Source of the DNA: Methylomonas paludis
Lineage (GTDB): Bacteria > Pseudomonadota > Gammaproteobacteria > Methylococcales > Methylomonadaceae
Reading direction: 5' to 3'
Assembly: GCF_018734325.1 (NCBI RefSeq)
Contig: NZ_CP073754.1
Span: 2,232,001 to 2,296,000, forward strand
DNA: 64,000 nt
A model generated the notes under the pieces. The model was not told the origin of the DNA. It did not search any database and worked only from the letters and a program-made list of their open reading frames with translations. Position numbers and translations under genes: made by a program. Shown here piece after piece: positions 1 through 8,471 of this stretch. How positions within the stretch are numbered: position 1 is the stretch's first letter; every line of letters begins with the position of its first letter.

Positions 1-100
1 ATAGACAGCCTTTTCCCAACCCAAGTTTTTCAATGGTCACATCTTGTGTCTTTGCGGTTGGTTTGATGGCATCAAGCTGGGTTGCAGTGAATGTGGTCAT
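1..100 (-). CDS. Integrase N-terminus (partial, runs off left edge)
   Basis: The reverse strand reads ATG at 100 and stays open to the window edge, giving 33 residues that begin MTTFTATQLDAIKPTAK. The pattern of a short polar start, then xLDAIKPxxK and a Gly-rich turn, resembles the N-terminal DUF4102 arm-binding domain of tyrosine recombinases of phages and islands. The tRNA-Thr 3' fragment about 150 bp away supports this, since such integrases usually sit beside the tRNA they target. No clear ribosome binding site is visible. Only the first residues can be read, so the family call rests mainly on context. Confidence 0.45.
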   Translation of the reverse strand, partial: MTTFTATQLDAIKPTAKTQDVTIEKLGLGKGCL

Positions 101-249
101 AATCAAATCCAGTGGCAGTTTTAGTGGCAGTTCATGTTGGATAATTATACATCCTACCGGATTTAATTGGACAATGAAATTTTACATACTATTGTTTTTA
201 ATAGATATAATGACTTGTATTGGATGACAATGGACTAATCGCCGTGTGG

Positions 250-294
250 TTTGTAATCAGCCGGTCAGGAGTTCGAATCCCCTCACTAGCTCCA
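250..294 (+). other. tRNA-Thr(TGT) 3' fragment, probable att site
   Basis: From the anticodon loop (TTGTAATC, anticodon TGT) through the variable loop, the T-arm loop TTCGAAT and the acceptor end CACTAGC-T-CCA this reads as the 3' half of a tRNA-Thr. The matching 5' half (GCTAGTG start, D-arm) is absent and the bases before 250 do not pair with the anticodon stem. One T-stem pair (A-C) is mismatched. Such 3' halves mark the far end of elements inserted at a tRNA anticodon loop, so the element probably lies to the left and resident chromosome to the right. Confidence 0.7.
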
Positions 295-302
295 TATAAA
301 TC

Positions 303-336
303 AAGCCCTTAGATGGTAACGTCTAAGGGCTTTTTT
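303..336 (+). terminator. Intrinsic terminator after tRNA-Thr fragment
   Basis: A perfect 11-bp stem (AAGCCCTTAGA / TCTAAGGGCTT, 303-313 with 322-332) with an 8-base loop is followed by a T run. It is probably the original terminator of the tRNA-Thr gene. A very similar hairpin recurs at 5280-5309. Confidence 0.8.
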
Positions 337-555
337 ATGCCCGTTCGGCATTGGTGGAGCAATTCAGGAAAAGAAGCCGCAACAAACCACAATACTTACT
401 GCTCATTAATAGATACAGGTGCTGCCATACCAAGATTGGACAATTGGCCTTGGAAATCGAATTATTGGTGATTGACTCTCACCTCAAACACTTAAGACCA
501 GCTCTCTTATCTCGTGCTATGATTTGAAGAAATGACCAACTATTAGGCGAAGCCA
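337..555. other. No gene seen between terminator and PIN toxin
   Basis: No open frame with coding character and no strong promoter spacing is visible. A TATGAT hexamer near 518 could serve as a -10 box for the toxin-antitoxin pair, but no convincing -35 box was found. Confidence 0.4.
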
Positions 556-978
556 TTGTATCGGGTAGTGATTGATACTAATGTGATTATTTCTGCATTA
601 CGTTCAAAACAGGGGGCATCTAACCAATTTTTAAGACTATTGGGGCAGGAGCTGTTTGAATGCGTGATCTCTGTTCCATTGGTGTTGGAATACGAAGAAG
701 TCTGTAAACGACTGATGCCGCCCTTGGGTATCTCGAATACACAGATTGACAGTTTTATCGATTACATCTGCCAGGTAAGCTTACATCGCAAGATTTTTTA
801 TCTTTGGCGACCACAGTTACCGGACGCTGACGACGATTTTTTGCTGGATTTGGCTGTTGAAGCTCAAGCTGAATTTATTATTACTTTCAACCAAAGAGAT
901 TTTCCGGGTGTTGAGCGTTTTAATATTCGCTTAGCCACACCCAAAGCATTTATGCAGATTTTAGGGGTATCCTTATGA
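556..978 (+). CDS. PIN-family toxin (COG1569-like)
   Basis: 140 residues opening YRVVIDTNVIISAL, the first acidic motif of PIN-domain ribonucleases. A second acidic cluster PDADDDFLLDLA and the late motif FIITFNQRDFPG complete the domain. PIN toxins use Mg2+ bound by three or four acidic residues to cut RNA. The start is TTG at 556; no ATG is available that would keep the first motif, and a weak AGGCGA lies upstream. The stop overlaps the next gene by 4 bp (ATGA), so the two are translationally coupled. Toxin-first order is less common than antitoxin-first in type II systems but is known for this PIN subfamily. Confidence 0.82.
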   Translation: MYRVVIDTNVIISALRSKQGASNQFLRLLGQELFECVISVPLVLEYEEVCKRLMPPLGISNTQIDSFIDYICQVSLHRKIFYLWRPQLPDADDDFLLDLAVEAQAEFIITFNQRDFPGVERFNIRLATPKAFMQILGVSL

Positions 979-1211
979 CACAAGTAGTTATCGATTTTCC
1001 TGACTCCCTTTTTAGAGGAGCAGAAGCTTTGGCTCAAAAAGAAAAAATATCAATCGAGCAATTGATTACCTCGGCATTGGGAGAAAAAATAGCGGCATTG
1101 ATGACTGAAGACTATTTAACTCAGAAAGCTAAGCGTGGCAGCCGAGATGTCTTTTTGTCGATCTTAGATCATGCTCCTGATGTCGATCCTGCAGAAGAAG
1201 ATAAGCTTTAG
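975..1211 (+). CDS. Putative antitoxin partner of PIN toxin
   Basis: 78 residues. The N-terminus (TQVVIDFPDSLFRGAEALAQKEKISIEQLITSAL) has the short strand plus two helices of a ribbon-helix-helix DNA-binding protein. The acidic tail (HAPDVDPAEEDKL) would suit toxin neutralisation. It starts inside the toxin stop codon. The role rests on position, size and fold pattern. It would be expected to bind the PIN protein and repress the operon. Confidence 0.72.
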   Translation: MTQVVIDFPDSLFRGAEALAQKEKISIEQLITSALGEKIAALMTEDYLTQKAKRGSRDVFLSILDHAPDVDPAEEDKL

Positions 1212-1357
1212 ACTGATGGGACTACTGAGTTTCGAATTTTTGCTTAAATCTTATTGGCAAGCTCAAATCAGTCAATAAGGTTAGTAACATTTAGGATACC
1301 ATTTGCATACGCTCTATTTATCTGGCGCCACCAGCCTTTGCTTAACGATCTAGAAGT

Positions 1358-2146
1358 TCAAATTACTCCAAGTATCCAACCTTCAACCTCGGCTATCCCG
1401 CGAAGATTTCCCGGTAGATTGGGTGTGAAAAATGATAATAATTTGCCGTCTTGATCGTTTTGGCGCATCCACGCAGCTATACTGTAAGCATCGTGCTGGT
1501 CGCTAGTCCGGTTCTCTACGGGAAAAAATTGTTTATACAAAGCAGGGTAAGCTTCAACGATGACGGACTTGCCAGGTGGGATATCCCAACCGTCGAAAGG
1601 CCAGAAATGTACAGCCTCACCCAACTCATAGCGTAAATAACGTAGCCAAGGAATGCCGGCATGAGTGGATTTGGCCACTGAACCTTGCACGTCGAATTGA
1701 AAAACGGATTTTGCTTTACAACGTTCTTCGCAGATGCGACGCCAGCGTGGATTACCCATGCGTGCGTCACCATTACCAGCAGAACCGTGACGTACAAAAT
1801 CGACATAGGTATACGGCTGGTCGGTAGGCCAATGGCATTGAAAATCGTTCAAAAAGTTTGGCCAATCCGGCGGTAACTGGTGAACTTCAAAATAACGTAG
1901 CGGAAATGAAAAACTGTGATCAATGCCAACCAGTGTCGGCAAGTCTTGGGTCAAGGTTTGGCGCAACCATTCGGCAATTCCGCGCCGGGTCCAGTATTTA
2001 CGAGGGCTTGGCGGCGGCATAACTTCTTCAGGTTCGGCTATTGCTTGAGCACGATAAACGCGCAAACCTTTAAGACTCGATTCAGCCGTTTCGGCGCCTG
2101 AATAGTCGATACCAATGTAACGTTGAAAGGATGGATTAGACGACAT
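1358..2146 (-). CDS. DUF429-like protein, predicted RNase H fold
   Basis: About 262 residues. The opening IGIDYSGAE, the internal LVGIDHSFSFP, the late VIVEAYPALY and the near-terminal DQHDAYSIAAWM place acidic residues as in DUF429 proteins, which are predicted to have an RNase H-like nuclease fold. The biochemical role of the family is not established. The start is taken at the MSSNPS methionine (2146); an upstream in-frame ATG at 2161 would add MQPFL. The gene is convergent with the PIN pair and has no operon partner here. Confidence 0.6.
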   Translation of the reverse strand: MSSNPSFQRYIGIDYSGAETAESSLKGLRVYRAQAIAEPEEVMPPPSPRKYWTRRGIAEWLRQTLTQDLPTLVGIDHSFSFPLRYFEVHQLPPDWPNFLNDFQCHWPTDQPYTYVDFVRHGSAGNGDARMGNPRWRRICEERCKAKSVFQFDVQGSVAKSTHAGIPWLRYLRYELGEAVHFWPFDGWDIPPGKSVIVEAYPALYKQFFPVENRTSDQHDAYSIAAWMRQNDQDGKLLSFFTPNLPGNLRGIAEVEGWILGVI

Positions 2147-2219
2147 AAGGAAAGGCTGCAATCAATCGTACCGGGTGCTGTATGGCTTGCTGTAGATATT
2201 GTTCATTATCAGAATCTAT

Positions 2220-2474
2220 CCCATCCGCCCGCAGCAATAGCTCTATCCCTTGCCCGTCAGATGCAATCAACAGCTTCAAAACATTGCCGGTATAACTGGC
2301 GTGGTATCCAGAATCGCCGGAAACAATAATAACTCATCTTTGCTCAAAGAGCGCTGGCCGGCGCGCTATTACCGCCGATACCGGCTTGCGTTTATCGCGT
2401 TTTTTCGGCATGAACGACGGATTTTGGGTGGGCTTGCAGGCTGATTTTGGTACCGCTAAGGCAAGTATGGTCTA
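2220..2474 (+). pseudogene. Decayed higA-type antitoxin
   Basis: The stretch ending at the TAA at 2474 encodes ITADTGLRLSRFFGMNDGFW then VGLQADF, the typical C-terminal half of HigA (XRE) antitoxins. About 100 bases upstream, in another frame, AIALSLARQM matches the helix-turn-helix entry of the same family (SQNALARQM). The two pieces are separated by frameshifts and extra sequence, and no intact start is present. No higB toxin was found beside it. This is probably a relic of a lost module. Confidence 0.55.
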
Positions 2475-3042
2475 AAAAAGCTTTGTTTAATAAGCCGCCA
2501 GCGATTGATTGGGATTATCATTATCCCCGACGGTAATCAGAAATGGGTTACGCCTAATGCTACCAGTTTGTAATAACGGGTATTGCTTGCATTCGGCGCA
2601 ATACGGCTATCGCCTATTGACGCCCTATTCATTACGGCTTATCGTGTTGTGATTGGAACGATTTAATTCAGATTAATTTTTATGGCTATAAACACACGAA
2701 ACATATTATGGTTTGTAATATTTATTAGCCATGCAAAAACCCCCAAGTCTTTTTTAATGTTAAAAATACCTTAAAATACAACCACATAAACAAAAACAAG
2801 AAAACCCCATCTAATTATTTAACAGCATTAAACTGAAAAAATAAGAGATATGGCCTATTTTAATTACTTCATTTAACATAGTTTAATTATTCTGAATTTA
2901 GCATTCTTAATATATTATTGTGACAATTTGTCGCGCGACAATTAACCACATTTTATATTAATAATTTTTTTGGTAATTTATCTCTCATCGCATAAAGGCG
3001 TGCGATGAAACTACCCTTTTAAACGGACAGAAGAGATAAGTT
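2475..3042. other. Gene-free, AT-rich spacer
   Basis: No open frame with coding character. The first third has short G+C-rich motifs (GGGTTACGCCTA, CGGCTATCGCCTA) that look like worn intergenic repeats. The part from about 2660 to 3000 is very AT-rich and may hold promoters for the exported protein that follows, but no single promoter stands out. Confidence 0.4.
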
Positions 3043-3282
3043 ATGAAAAAAAATACTTTAATTACAATTGCTATTATTTTAGTTTTGGGTATTAGTGTTT
3101 TCAAAGCCACTATTGCAGGTGAATCGAAGTCTGAGGAAAAATCTGTGGCTTGGTATGTCGCCAACCTCCAGGCTGCCAAAGCACAAAACAAGGAATGTTA
3201 CGGTAATCCCGGCCTGCAATCGACTGCGAATTGCGTTAATTCATTGCACGCATTGGAGATCAGTTTTAAAGGCGGTAATTGA
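3043..3282 (+). CDS. EexN-like small exported protein
   Basis: 79 residues with a Lys-rich start and a hydrophobic segment (LITIAIILVLGISVF), i.e. a signal peptide or anchor. The mature part VAWYVANLQAAKAQNKECYGN followed by PGLQSTANCVN resembles EexN entry-exclusion lipoproteins of conjugative systems (WY...C...NPG...NC.NA). The family's lipobox cysteine is missing, so this copy would not be lipidated. AAGAGATAAGTT precedes the ATG. No conjugation gene is present within the window. A role in surface exclusion is therefore only a possibility. Confidence 0.5.
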   Translation: MKKNTLITIAIILVLGISVFKATIAGESKSEEKSVAWYVANLQAAKAQNKECYGNPGLQSTANCVNSLHALEISFKGGN

Positions 3283-3404
3283 GTCAAATTGGTAGAACTA
3301 CCGAGGACTGAGTGCTGGTAACAGCCTGTTCAGTTCTCGGACACCAACACAGAATGTTTGTTTTTTGCGGTAAAAGCCCCGGCTTTTACAAGGATGGCAC
3401 TAGT

Positions 3405-4040
3405 ATGCAGCGATTTTATAAACATCAGGACATGGACGTTTCCAATCACCTGGAAATCAATTTAAGAACTGCTTTCCATGAGGCCGGGCATGCTGCTGCC
3501 ATTTTTTTGGAAAATAAACGCAAAAATCTGCCTGCGGTGTATTTTCATATCCAACTGCAAAAGTTAAATGGATTGGCTGCGCCGCTGTTCACCAGAATTT
3601 GCGGCGGTCGGCAAATAGCCGATCCAAACATGATAGGCCGGGCGGAGTCCGCCAGTATTGTTGGTTGTCAACTAGCCTACGAGGCCGACATCATCAATTA
3701 TCTGGCTGGACCGCTGGCCGAAGCAAAATATGTCTCCATTCGCGATAATGAAGCCTTTAATGTGCATTTGCTGAAACCCGACTCTCTTTATAATTACGGT
3801 GGTTCTGCTGATCTGGAAGAAGTTGGCTGCTATTTGAAGTCATTCCTGCCTTCTGTAAAAGAACGCGAAACCAAGCTTAACGAGTTATTTGTAGAGGCGT
3901 TTCACTTTGTGCAACGCGTTGAAAACTGGCAACGCATTACCGCTTTGGCAAATCATATCCTCAACAGCGCCGATGAGCATATCTGTTTTGATCAAGTCTG
4001 CACGGTTCTTCAGCAAGACCGGCAATACGCCAATTATTGA
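3405..4040 (+). CDS. Stand-alone M41-like zinc peptidase domain
   Basis: 211 residues from ATG at 3405, chosen because AAGGATG lies about 9 bases upstream; the open frame extends to 3312 without family signal. The zinc motif HEAGHA (H25, E26, H29) is followed by NYLAGPLAEA (99-107) and GGSADLEEV (132-140). This spacing and order resemble the FtsH peptidase domain (HEAGH, then GGRAAEE, then an ASNDLEQA segment whose Asp is the third zinc ligand). No AAA+ ATPase domain or transmembrane helix is present, unlike FtsH. It could be a soluble protease or an inactive scaffold. Its substrate is unknown. Confidence 0.6.
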   Translation: MQRFYKHQDMDVSNHLEINLRTAFHEAGHAAAIFLENKRKNLPAVYFHIQLQKLNGLAAPLFTRICGGRQIADPNMIGRAESASIVGCQLAYEADIINYLAGPLAEAKYVSIRDNEAFNVHLLKPDSLYNYGGSADLEEVGCYLKSFLPSVKERETKLNELFVEAFHFVQRVENWQRITALANHILNSADEHICFDQVCTVLQQDRQYANY

Positions 4041-4292
4041 TGCGGGTGTCGATTGGGCGCTCCTAATACAGTTTTATCTGTATGCGATTGTCTGCAAGCC
4101 GTTAATACCATTTCAACCCAGTTCCTAAGCTCAGAAACCAGCAGAAACAAGTTTCTGTATCCAATTTTTCCGCGTACAAACCTTTGGGATGCGACTGTTG
4201 CGCAGCTTTGCTTTACCGGCCATACTTACATTGTTTAGATAGCCGGTTAATTTAGGCCGCAATTGCTCGACATATAACTATAAGGTAAAAAT
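4041..4292. other. Spacer without recognisable gene
   Basis: No conserved frame was seen. The TAAGGTAAA before 4293 is the ribosome binding site of the next gene. Confidence 0.4.
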
Positions 4293-5255
4293 ATGAACCA
4301 AATAATCTTTTTAATTTTAGCAATTACAGTTTCTGGAGTTGCTAATTCTGCAGTGCCAATTCCAGCCAATAGCTTTTGGACTACGCCAATTCCGTTAGAT
4401 GCCCCGCTGGCTGCCAATTCCAATAACTACGTCAGCGAATTTATCAGACAGTTTCATACCCATTATGGAACTGTTTCGATAACAACCGATTCTTTTAATG
4501 CACCGGTATATGTTGTAGAACCCGGCACCCCAACTGTGGCTGTAAACCAATGGAAATGCCAGGTAAATAGCACCCTAAGTCCAACTTTGAAAACCCAATT
4601 ATCCAGCGTTCCGATACCAAGCAATGCCCTCAGCTCACCAGACAGTGATGGGGAAATGATCATATATGATCCGACCAGCGATACTTTGTGGGAATTCTGG
4701 CAAATACATAAGGTAAAAGGCAAATGGCAGGCTTGCTGGGGCGGACAAATTGAAAATTATTTGACATCATCCGGCATTTTCTCTTTTCCTTACGGAGTCA
4801 CTGCCACTGGTTTGCCATTGGCAGCTGGACAAATAACGGCAGAAGAATTGCAAAACGGCCAGATCAATCATGTTATGGGTATAGCGTTGGTTGATTTGGC
4901 AGATAAAAGTATCTATTCCTGGCCAGCGAATCGTTCTGACGGCAAAAATCTCAGAAATCTGCCTAATCAGATACCGGAAGGCACCCGGTTCAGGCTTGAC
5001 CCCACTATTAATGTTAATACATTAAACCTAACTCCGGTTGGTAAGATTATTGCCAAAGCCGCTCAAACTTACGGTTTTGTGGTTTGGGATAAAAGCGGAG
5101 CGATTACTTTACGTGCTGAGAACGTGTTGTCTTATACCGTGAAGGGTTCAGCAAATCCTTATCCGGCTTTGTTTGGCGGCAAGCAAAACTGGGCGATATT
5201 GCAAAATTTTCCTTGGGACAAGCTACAGTTTTTAGTGCCTGATTATGGTAAGTAA
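4293..5255 (+). CDS. Secreted protein of unknown function
   Basis: 320 residues with a clear signal peptide (MNQIIFLILAITVSGVANSA). The mature protein starts PIPANSFWTTPIPLDAPL and contains YGTVSITTDSFNAPVYVVEPG, a DTLWEFWQ segment, HVMGIAL, PEGTRFRLDP and a terminal FPWDKLQFL. From memory the same pattern (WTxPLPxDAPLxxNS ... TLWEFW ... IPEGxRFRLDP ... FPWDxLQ) occurs in uncharacterised secreted proteins of actinobacteria and other soil bacteria. The aromatic-rich, lectin- or hydrolase-like composition does not give a function. A terminator follows directly. Confidence 0.7.
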   Translation: MNQIIFLILAITVSGVANSAVPIPANSFWTTPIPLDAPLAANSNNYVSEFIRQFHTHYGTVSITTDSFNAPVYVVEPGTPTVAVNQWKCQVNSTLSPTLKTQLSSVPIPSNALSSPDSDGEMIIYDPTSDTLWEFWQIHKVKGKWQACWGGQIENYLTSSGIFSFPYGVTATGLPLAAGQITAEELQNGQINHVMGIALVDLADKSIYSWPANRSDGKNLRNLPNQIPEGTRFRLDPTINVNTLNLTPVGKIIAKAAQTYGFVVWDKSGAITLRAENVLSYTVKGSANPYPALFGGKQNWAILQNFPWDKLQFLVPDYGK

Positions 5256-5279
5256 ATAGAAAAGCCCACGAGTGCGAAT

Positions 5280-5312
5280 AAAGCCCTTAGCTTGGTATCT
5301 AAGGGCTTTATT
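5280..5312 (+). terminator. Hairpin terminator after secreted protein gene
   Basis: An 11-bp perfect stem (AAAGCCCTTAG / CTAAGGGCTTT, 5280-5290 with 5299-5309) with an 8-base loop. It shares most of its sequence, including part of the loop (TGGTA), with the tRNA-linked terminator at 303-336. Confidence 0.7.
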
Positions 5313-5378
5313 GCTTTTTGCGGTCAGATCAACACAAAACAGGCAAACCACAACCTAAGCCTGGGTGATTACCAAATT

Positions 5379-6392
5379 TTATGCAATGGCTAGTTTATTT
5401 TTGGATTTGTACATAATCATAGCCAATAAACCACTGAACATAAACAGGGATGATGACGGTAAAGGTACTGCTGCCACGGAAATAACTGTAAGTTCATTAA
5501 GATTAGACACATATCGACCTGCCTTGGCTACATCTGCCGGAACCACTACTCTGGCAAATCCAGAGCCGCCTAAGGAACCACTGTTGGTGGCATAGGCGAT
5601 TAGATCATTATTATTGCCGAATAAGGGATCCAGTTCTGCCAGTGAAAATACTGTTTGATATCCATCTGTGCCAGTGGCCACTACATATTCATGCAGAATA
5701 TTGGCGCTACTGGTGTCCACACCGGCCAGATTGAGTAAATCCCAAATGGAAACACCACTGAAGCTGGTTCCGGCTGTTAATGGCGGCGTACTAACACTAA
5801 CTGTCTGGGTTGCTAAGCTGCCAGGAAAATTGCTGCTGTTATAGGTGGTGATATTGGCTACAGCGCCATCAATGGTAAATTGCGAGGAAACTCCGCCAGA
5901 TCCCGGCGTATAAGCCAGATGTCCGACTTGTAAACTAGTTAAGTTCTGCACATTGGCGCCGTCTGCGGCAATAATGCTGGGCGTACTGAGTGAGCCATTG
6001 CTGTCGCTATAGGCAATAATGGCGTTCTCGTTGCCAAAACTGCTGTTCAACTCGCCCAATGAATATACTGTTTGAGCCCCGCCACTACTGGTGGCAGTCA
6101 CATAATCACGCAGAATGTCATTTTTGGGCACGCTGGGATCGGTAGCAACATAGGAAGCTAAATAGCTGCTCAATGAAACCCCGGTATAGGTATCACCTGC
6201 CACCGTAACGGTTTTAACTGAGTTGGGATTGGTGCCGGCATAAGTCTGTAAATCGGCCAAATTAAATCCGCTGGGACTTGAGGGCTTTAAAAACCCGCTA
6301 AAACTGACGGAACTGTCTGCTAATGCGGTAGTTACTGGTATCAAACATGCCATAAAAAGCACATAGAGACCACTAGCGATATTTTTCACCAT
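5379..6392 (-). CDS. PEP-CTERM-type protein with two sulfite-oxidase-fold-like repeats
   Basis: About 337 residues from MVKNIASGLYVLF (ATG at 6392, AGAGGT upstream; an in-frame ATG at 6461 lacks such a site). After the signal peptide come two related halves, each with a 'sVSLSSYL / VSIWDLLNLAGV', a 'DYVTATSSGGAQTVYSLGEL / EYVVATGTDGYQTVFSLAEL' and a 'FGN...IAY' block. This pattern is that of small molybdopterin-oxidoreductase-like (sulfite oxidase fold) domains that usually lack the cofactor Cys. The C-terminus VPLPSSSLFMFSGLLAMIM plus a Lys tail is an exosortase-type sorting signal. It is probably an exported surface or matrix protein of unknown ligand. Confidence 0.65.
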   Translation of the reverse strand: MVKNIASGLYVLFMACLIPVTTALADSSVSFSGFLKPSSPSGFNLADLQTYAGTNPNSVKTVTVAGDTYTGVSLSSYLASYVATDPSVPKNDILRDYVTATSSGGAQTVYSLGELNSSFGNENAIIAYSDSNGSLSTPSIIAADGANVQNLTSLQVGHLAYTPGSGGVSSQFTIDGAVANITTYNSSNFPGSLATQTVSVSTPPLTAGTSFSGVSIWDLLNLAGVDTSSANILHEYVVATGTDGYQTVFSLAELDPLFGNNNDLIAYATNSGSLGGSGFARVVVPADVAKAGRYVSNLNELTVISVAAVPLPSSSLFMFSGLLAMIMYKSKNKLAIA

Positions 6393-6587
6393 TGTCTTTA
6401 CCTCTGCTGATATTAGATATTGAATTTTAGGTAACGGAACGATATAGAGAAAGGGTTGCACATCCGTGTGCGATTCAAGCGGAACAAATCCTTATGTCCC
6501 TGAGCTTGAACATTCCAACTTTTAGCTAAACACTATCTTTGCGATAGCTTAGATGATCCGACCATACCGGCCGGAGCGATGCATGTA

Positions 6588-8222
6588 TTACTGCAGTTGC
6601 ACCTGACCGTAATTGGTGTTGGCGGTTGGCAGCACACAAGCGTTGGGTTTACCGTGCGCATCCAGTTTGCTATAGGGCGTTACTGGATTGGTTGGATCCC
6701 AAACTAAAGGTGGGGTATAACCGTTATCACTCAAGGCGATATAGCCGGCTTGGCCAAACGACTGATTACTTAAAGAAATATTACGCGCCGCGATCGTGGT
6801 AGGCAGTTTACTATAGGCTGCAATAGCGTTTAAGGCCGCATTCTGGTTAGCGCTATTACTGGCGGATTTCCAGGACAAGGCATAATTACCGACTAAACGG
6901 TAATGACCCAGATAGGCTTCCAAACCGGTGGGGATAGCGCTGTCGATAGCAATAAAGCGATAGTTGGCTTTGTTGGTGGCATTACGTTCGGTAGTTTGAA
7001 TACTTAATGCCCACTGTGTGCCATGTGCAGTGCCTGCTGAGGGTGGATTTGGATAAGGCGATGGGTTGGTAGTGCCAAACCAAGTGCTGGTACCGTCATT
7101 GTAGTCGGCCAGACATTTATCAACAGCGCCCAAACTGGTGGCATACTGAATATCGCCCAGCGTGGCAGTTGCCGGTGTAGCCAGCTCAGGTGCGGTAGCG
7201 CCCAAACAAGGGTATTGCAGTACATTGGCTAACACTGCAACTTGCTGACCAGCGCCGTTTTCGCGACGGCAGACATGCACAGTAGTATCGGTCGGATTCT
7301 GTAAACCACCGTGCGGATTAGTACCAGTGGGCGGTGAAACGCCTGCTGAAACACCGGCGGCAACCACATCAACCAGAGTATTGCTGCCATCAACCTGGAA
7401 CTGACTCCAGTCGGTAATAGCACCGGTAAACAGACTGACCAATTGTTCCTTGCTCAAGCTGGGTACACATTTTGCCGTCTCATCGCCAACCGTACAGGTA
7501 TTGGGCAATAATCCGCTTTGAATTTCAGCATATTGCAGTGCATTTCTGAGCAACAAGGTGACGGGGATACCAACAATATGTCCACCCAAAGCGTGCACAT
7601 TGTCTAACTGAGCAGCATTTATAGGTGTGGAACCGGGCGTGACATTGTCAGCCGCACCAAACACATCGGGTGTCACGTCTGAAGTCGCAGCGGTAGCGGC
7701 TATGCCTGCTGTGGCGGTGGTGCAGGTATAGTGATACTGATAGGTGGCACCACCGGATGAATATGAGCCAATGCTGGCAGTACAGCCTGCGGTGACCGGA
7801 TCTTTCAGATAAGTTAATAAAGTACCGTGATTAACGGCATCCAAACCAACAAATGAGGCACCCAGTCGGCGTCTGGATATCCAGATTTTGGATTTATGAT
7901 GGTTGGTAGCATCACCAGTCGTTAGGCCAGGGATTTTGGTATCGTCGGTGTAACAATAAATGGCCGAGTAGTTATCGTTGATTCCGCTTTGAAAATAAAT
8001 GTGGCTAGTACCGGTACCAGCGCTATTGGGGGCATCCAGACACACGGCATTAGCCACGGAGATGTTATTGACCAGAAAACCAAATGCCGGATCGTTGGAT
8101 TGGGATCCGGGTATATAAACGGCTAGATCGGGCGTAGCATCCGGGGGCAAGGCCCAGGCATTAAATGCTAATGCCAGATTCAACACAAATGAACCGGCGA
8201 CAAGTTTTTTAAAATTTTGCAT
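6588..8222 (-). CDS. PstS-like substrate-binding protein, secreted
   Basis: 544 residues with a signal peptide (FVLNLALAFNAWA). The central LVSLFTGAITDWSQF matches the PstS-type motif (iFxGkItnW) of phosphate-binding proteins. The rest is longer than PstS (about 320-350 aa), with Cys-containing insertions (VCLDAPNSAGTGTSH, CTASIGS, VCRRENGAG) and no lipobox. AGGAAA precedes the ATG. Flanking PEP-CTERM genes on the same strand suggest a surface-associated set. Phosphate binding is possible, but the long insertions make the ligand uncertain. Confidence 0.6.
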   Translation of the reverse strand: MQNFKKLVAGSFVLNLALAFNAWALPPDATPDLAVYIPGSQSNDPAFGFLVNNISVANAVCLDAPNSAGTGTSHIYFQSGINDNYSAIYCYTDDTKIPGLTTGDATNHHKSKIWISRRRLGASFVGLDAVNHGTLLTYLKDPVTAGCTASIGSYSSGGATYQYHYTCTTATAGIAATAATSDVTPDVFGAADNVTPGSTPINAAQLDNVHALGGHIVGIPVTLLLRNALQYAEIQSGLLPNTCTVGDETAKCVPSLSKEQLVSLFTGAITDWSQFQVDGSNTLVDVVAAGVSAGVSPPTGTNPHGGLQNPTDTTVHVCRRENGAGQQVAVLANVLQYPCLGATAPELATPATATLGDIQYATSLGAVDKCLADYNDGTSTWFGTTNPSPYPNPPSAGTAHGTQWALSIQTTERNATNKANYRFIAIDSAIPTGLEAYLGHYRLVGNYALSWKSASNSANQNAALNAIAAYSKLPTTIAARNISLSNQSFGQAGYIALSDNGYTPPLVWDPTNPVTPYSKLDAHGKPNACVLPTANTNYGQVQLQ

Positions 8223-8354
8223 TTTTCATTTCCTGACTGTATTGGTTTAAATACTTGCCCCTTAATCATTCTGTTAGTAATTCCGCCAGGCTTGAAGGAG
8301 ATACAACTGACGGAACCCAGGGGTTACCCAACATTACTTTGACGGAAGCACCAG

Positions 8355-8412
8355 AGGATGTGCCGACACTGGATGCGCATCACTGCGTTCAGCGCATCCT
8401 ACGCCGTATCCG
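8355..8412. repeat. Imperfect palindromic intergenic repeat
   Basis: The segment GGATGCGCATCACTGCGTTC then AGCGCATCCTACGCC contains outward-facing GGATGCGC / GCGCATCC arms. Such GTAGGATGCGCTGAACGCAG-like units are commonly scattered between genes in gammaproteobacterial genomes. It lies between the start of the PstS-like gene and the end of the PEP-CTERM gene. Copy number cannot be judged from this window. Confidence 0.45.
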
Positions 8413-8471
8413 TCAAAATAAGATTGGTCGCCTACTAGTATTAGCTAAATGCCAAGGGGCTAAATTTATAA

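Noticed and set aside
345-480. A reading containing LIDTGAA like a retropepsin active site
   Set aside because: The frame is short, has no start or ribosome binding site and nothing after the motif fits an aspartic protease.
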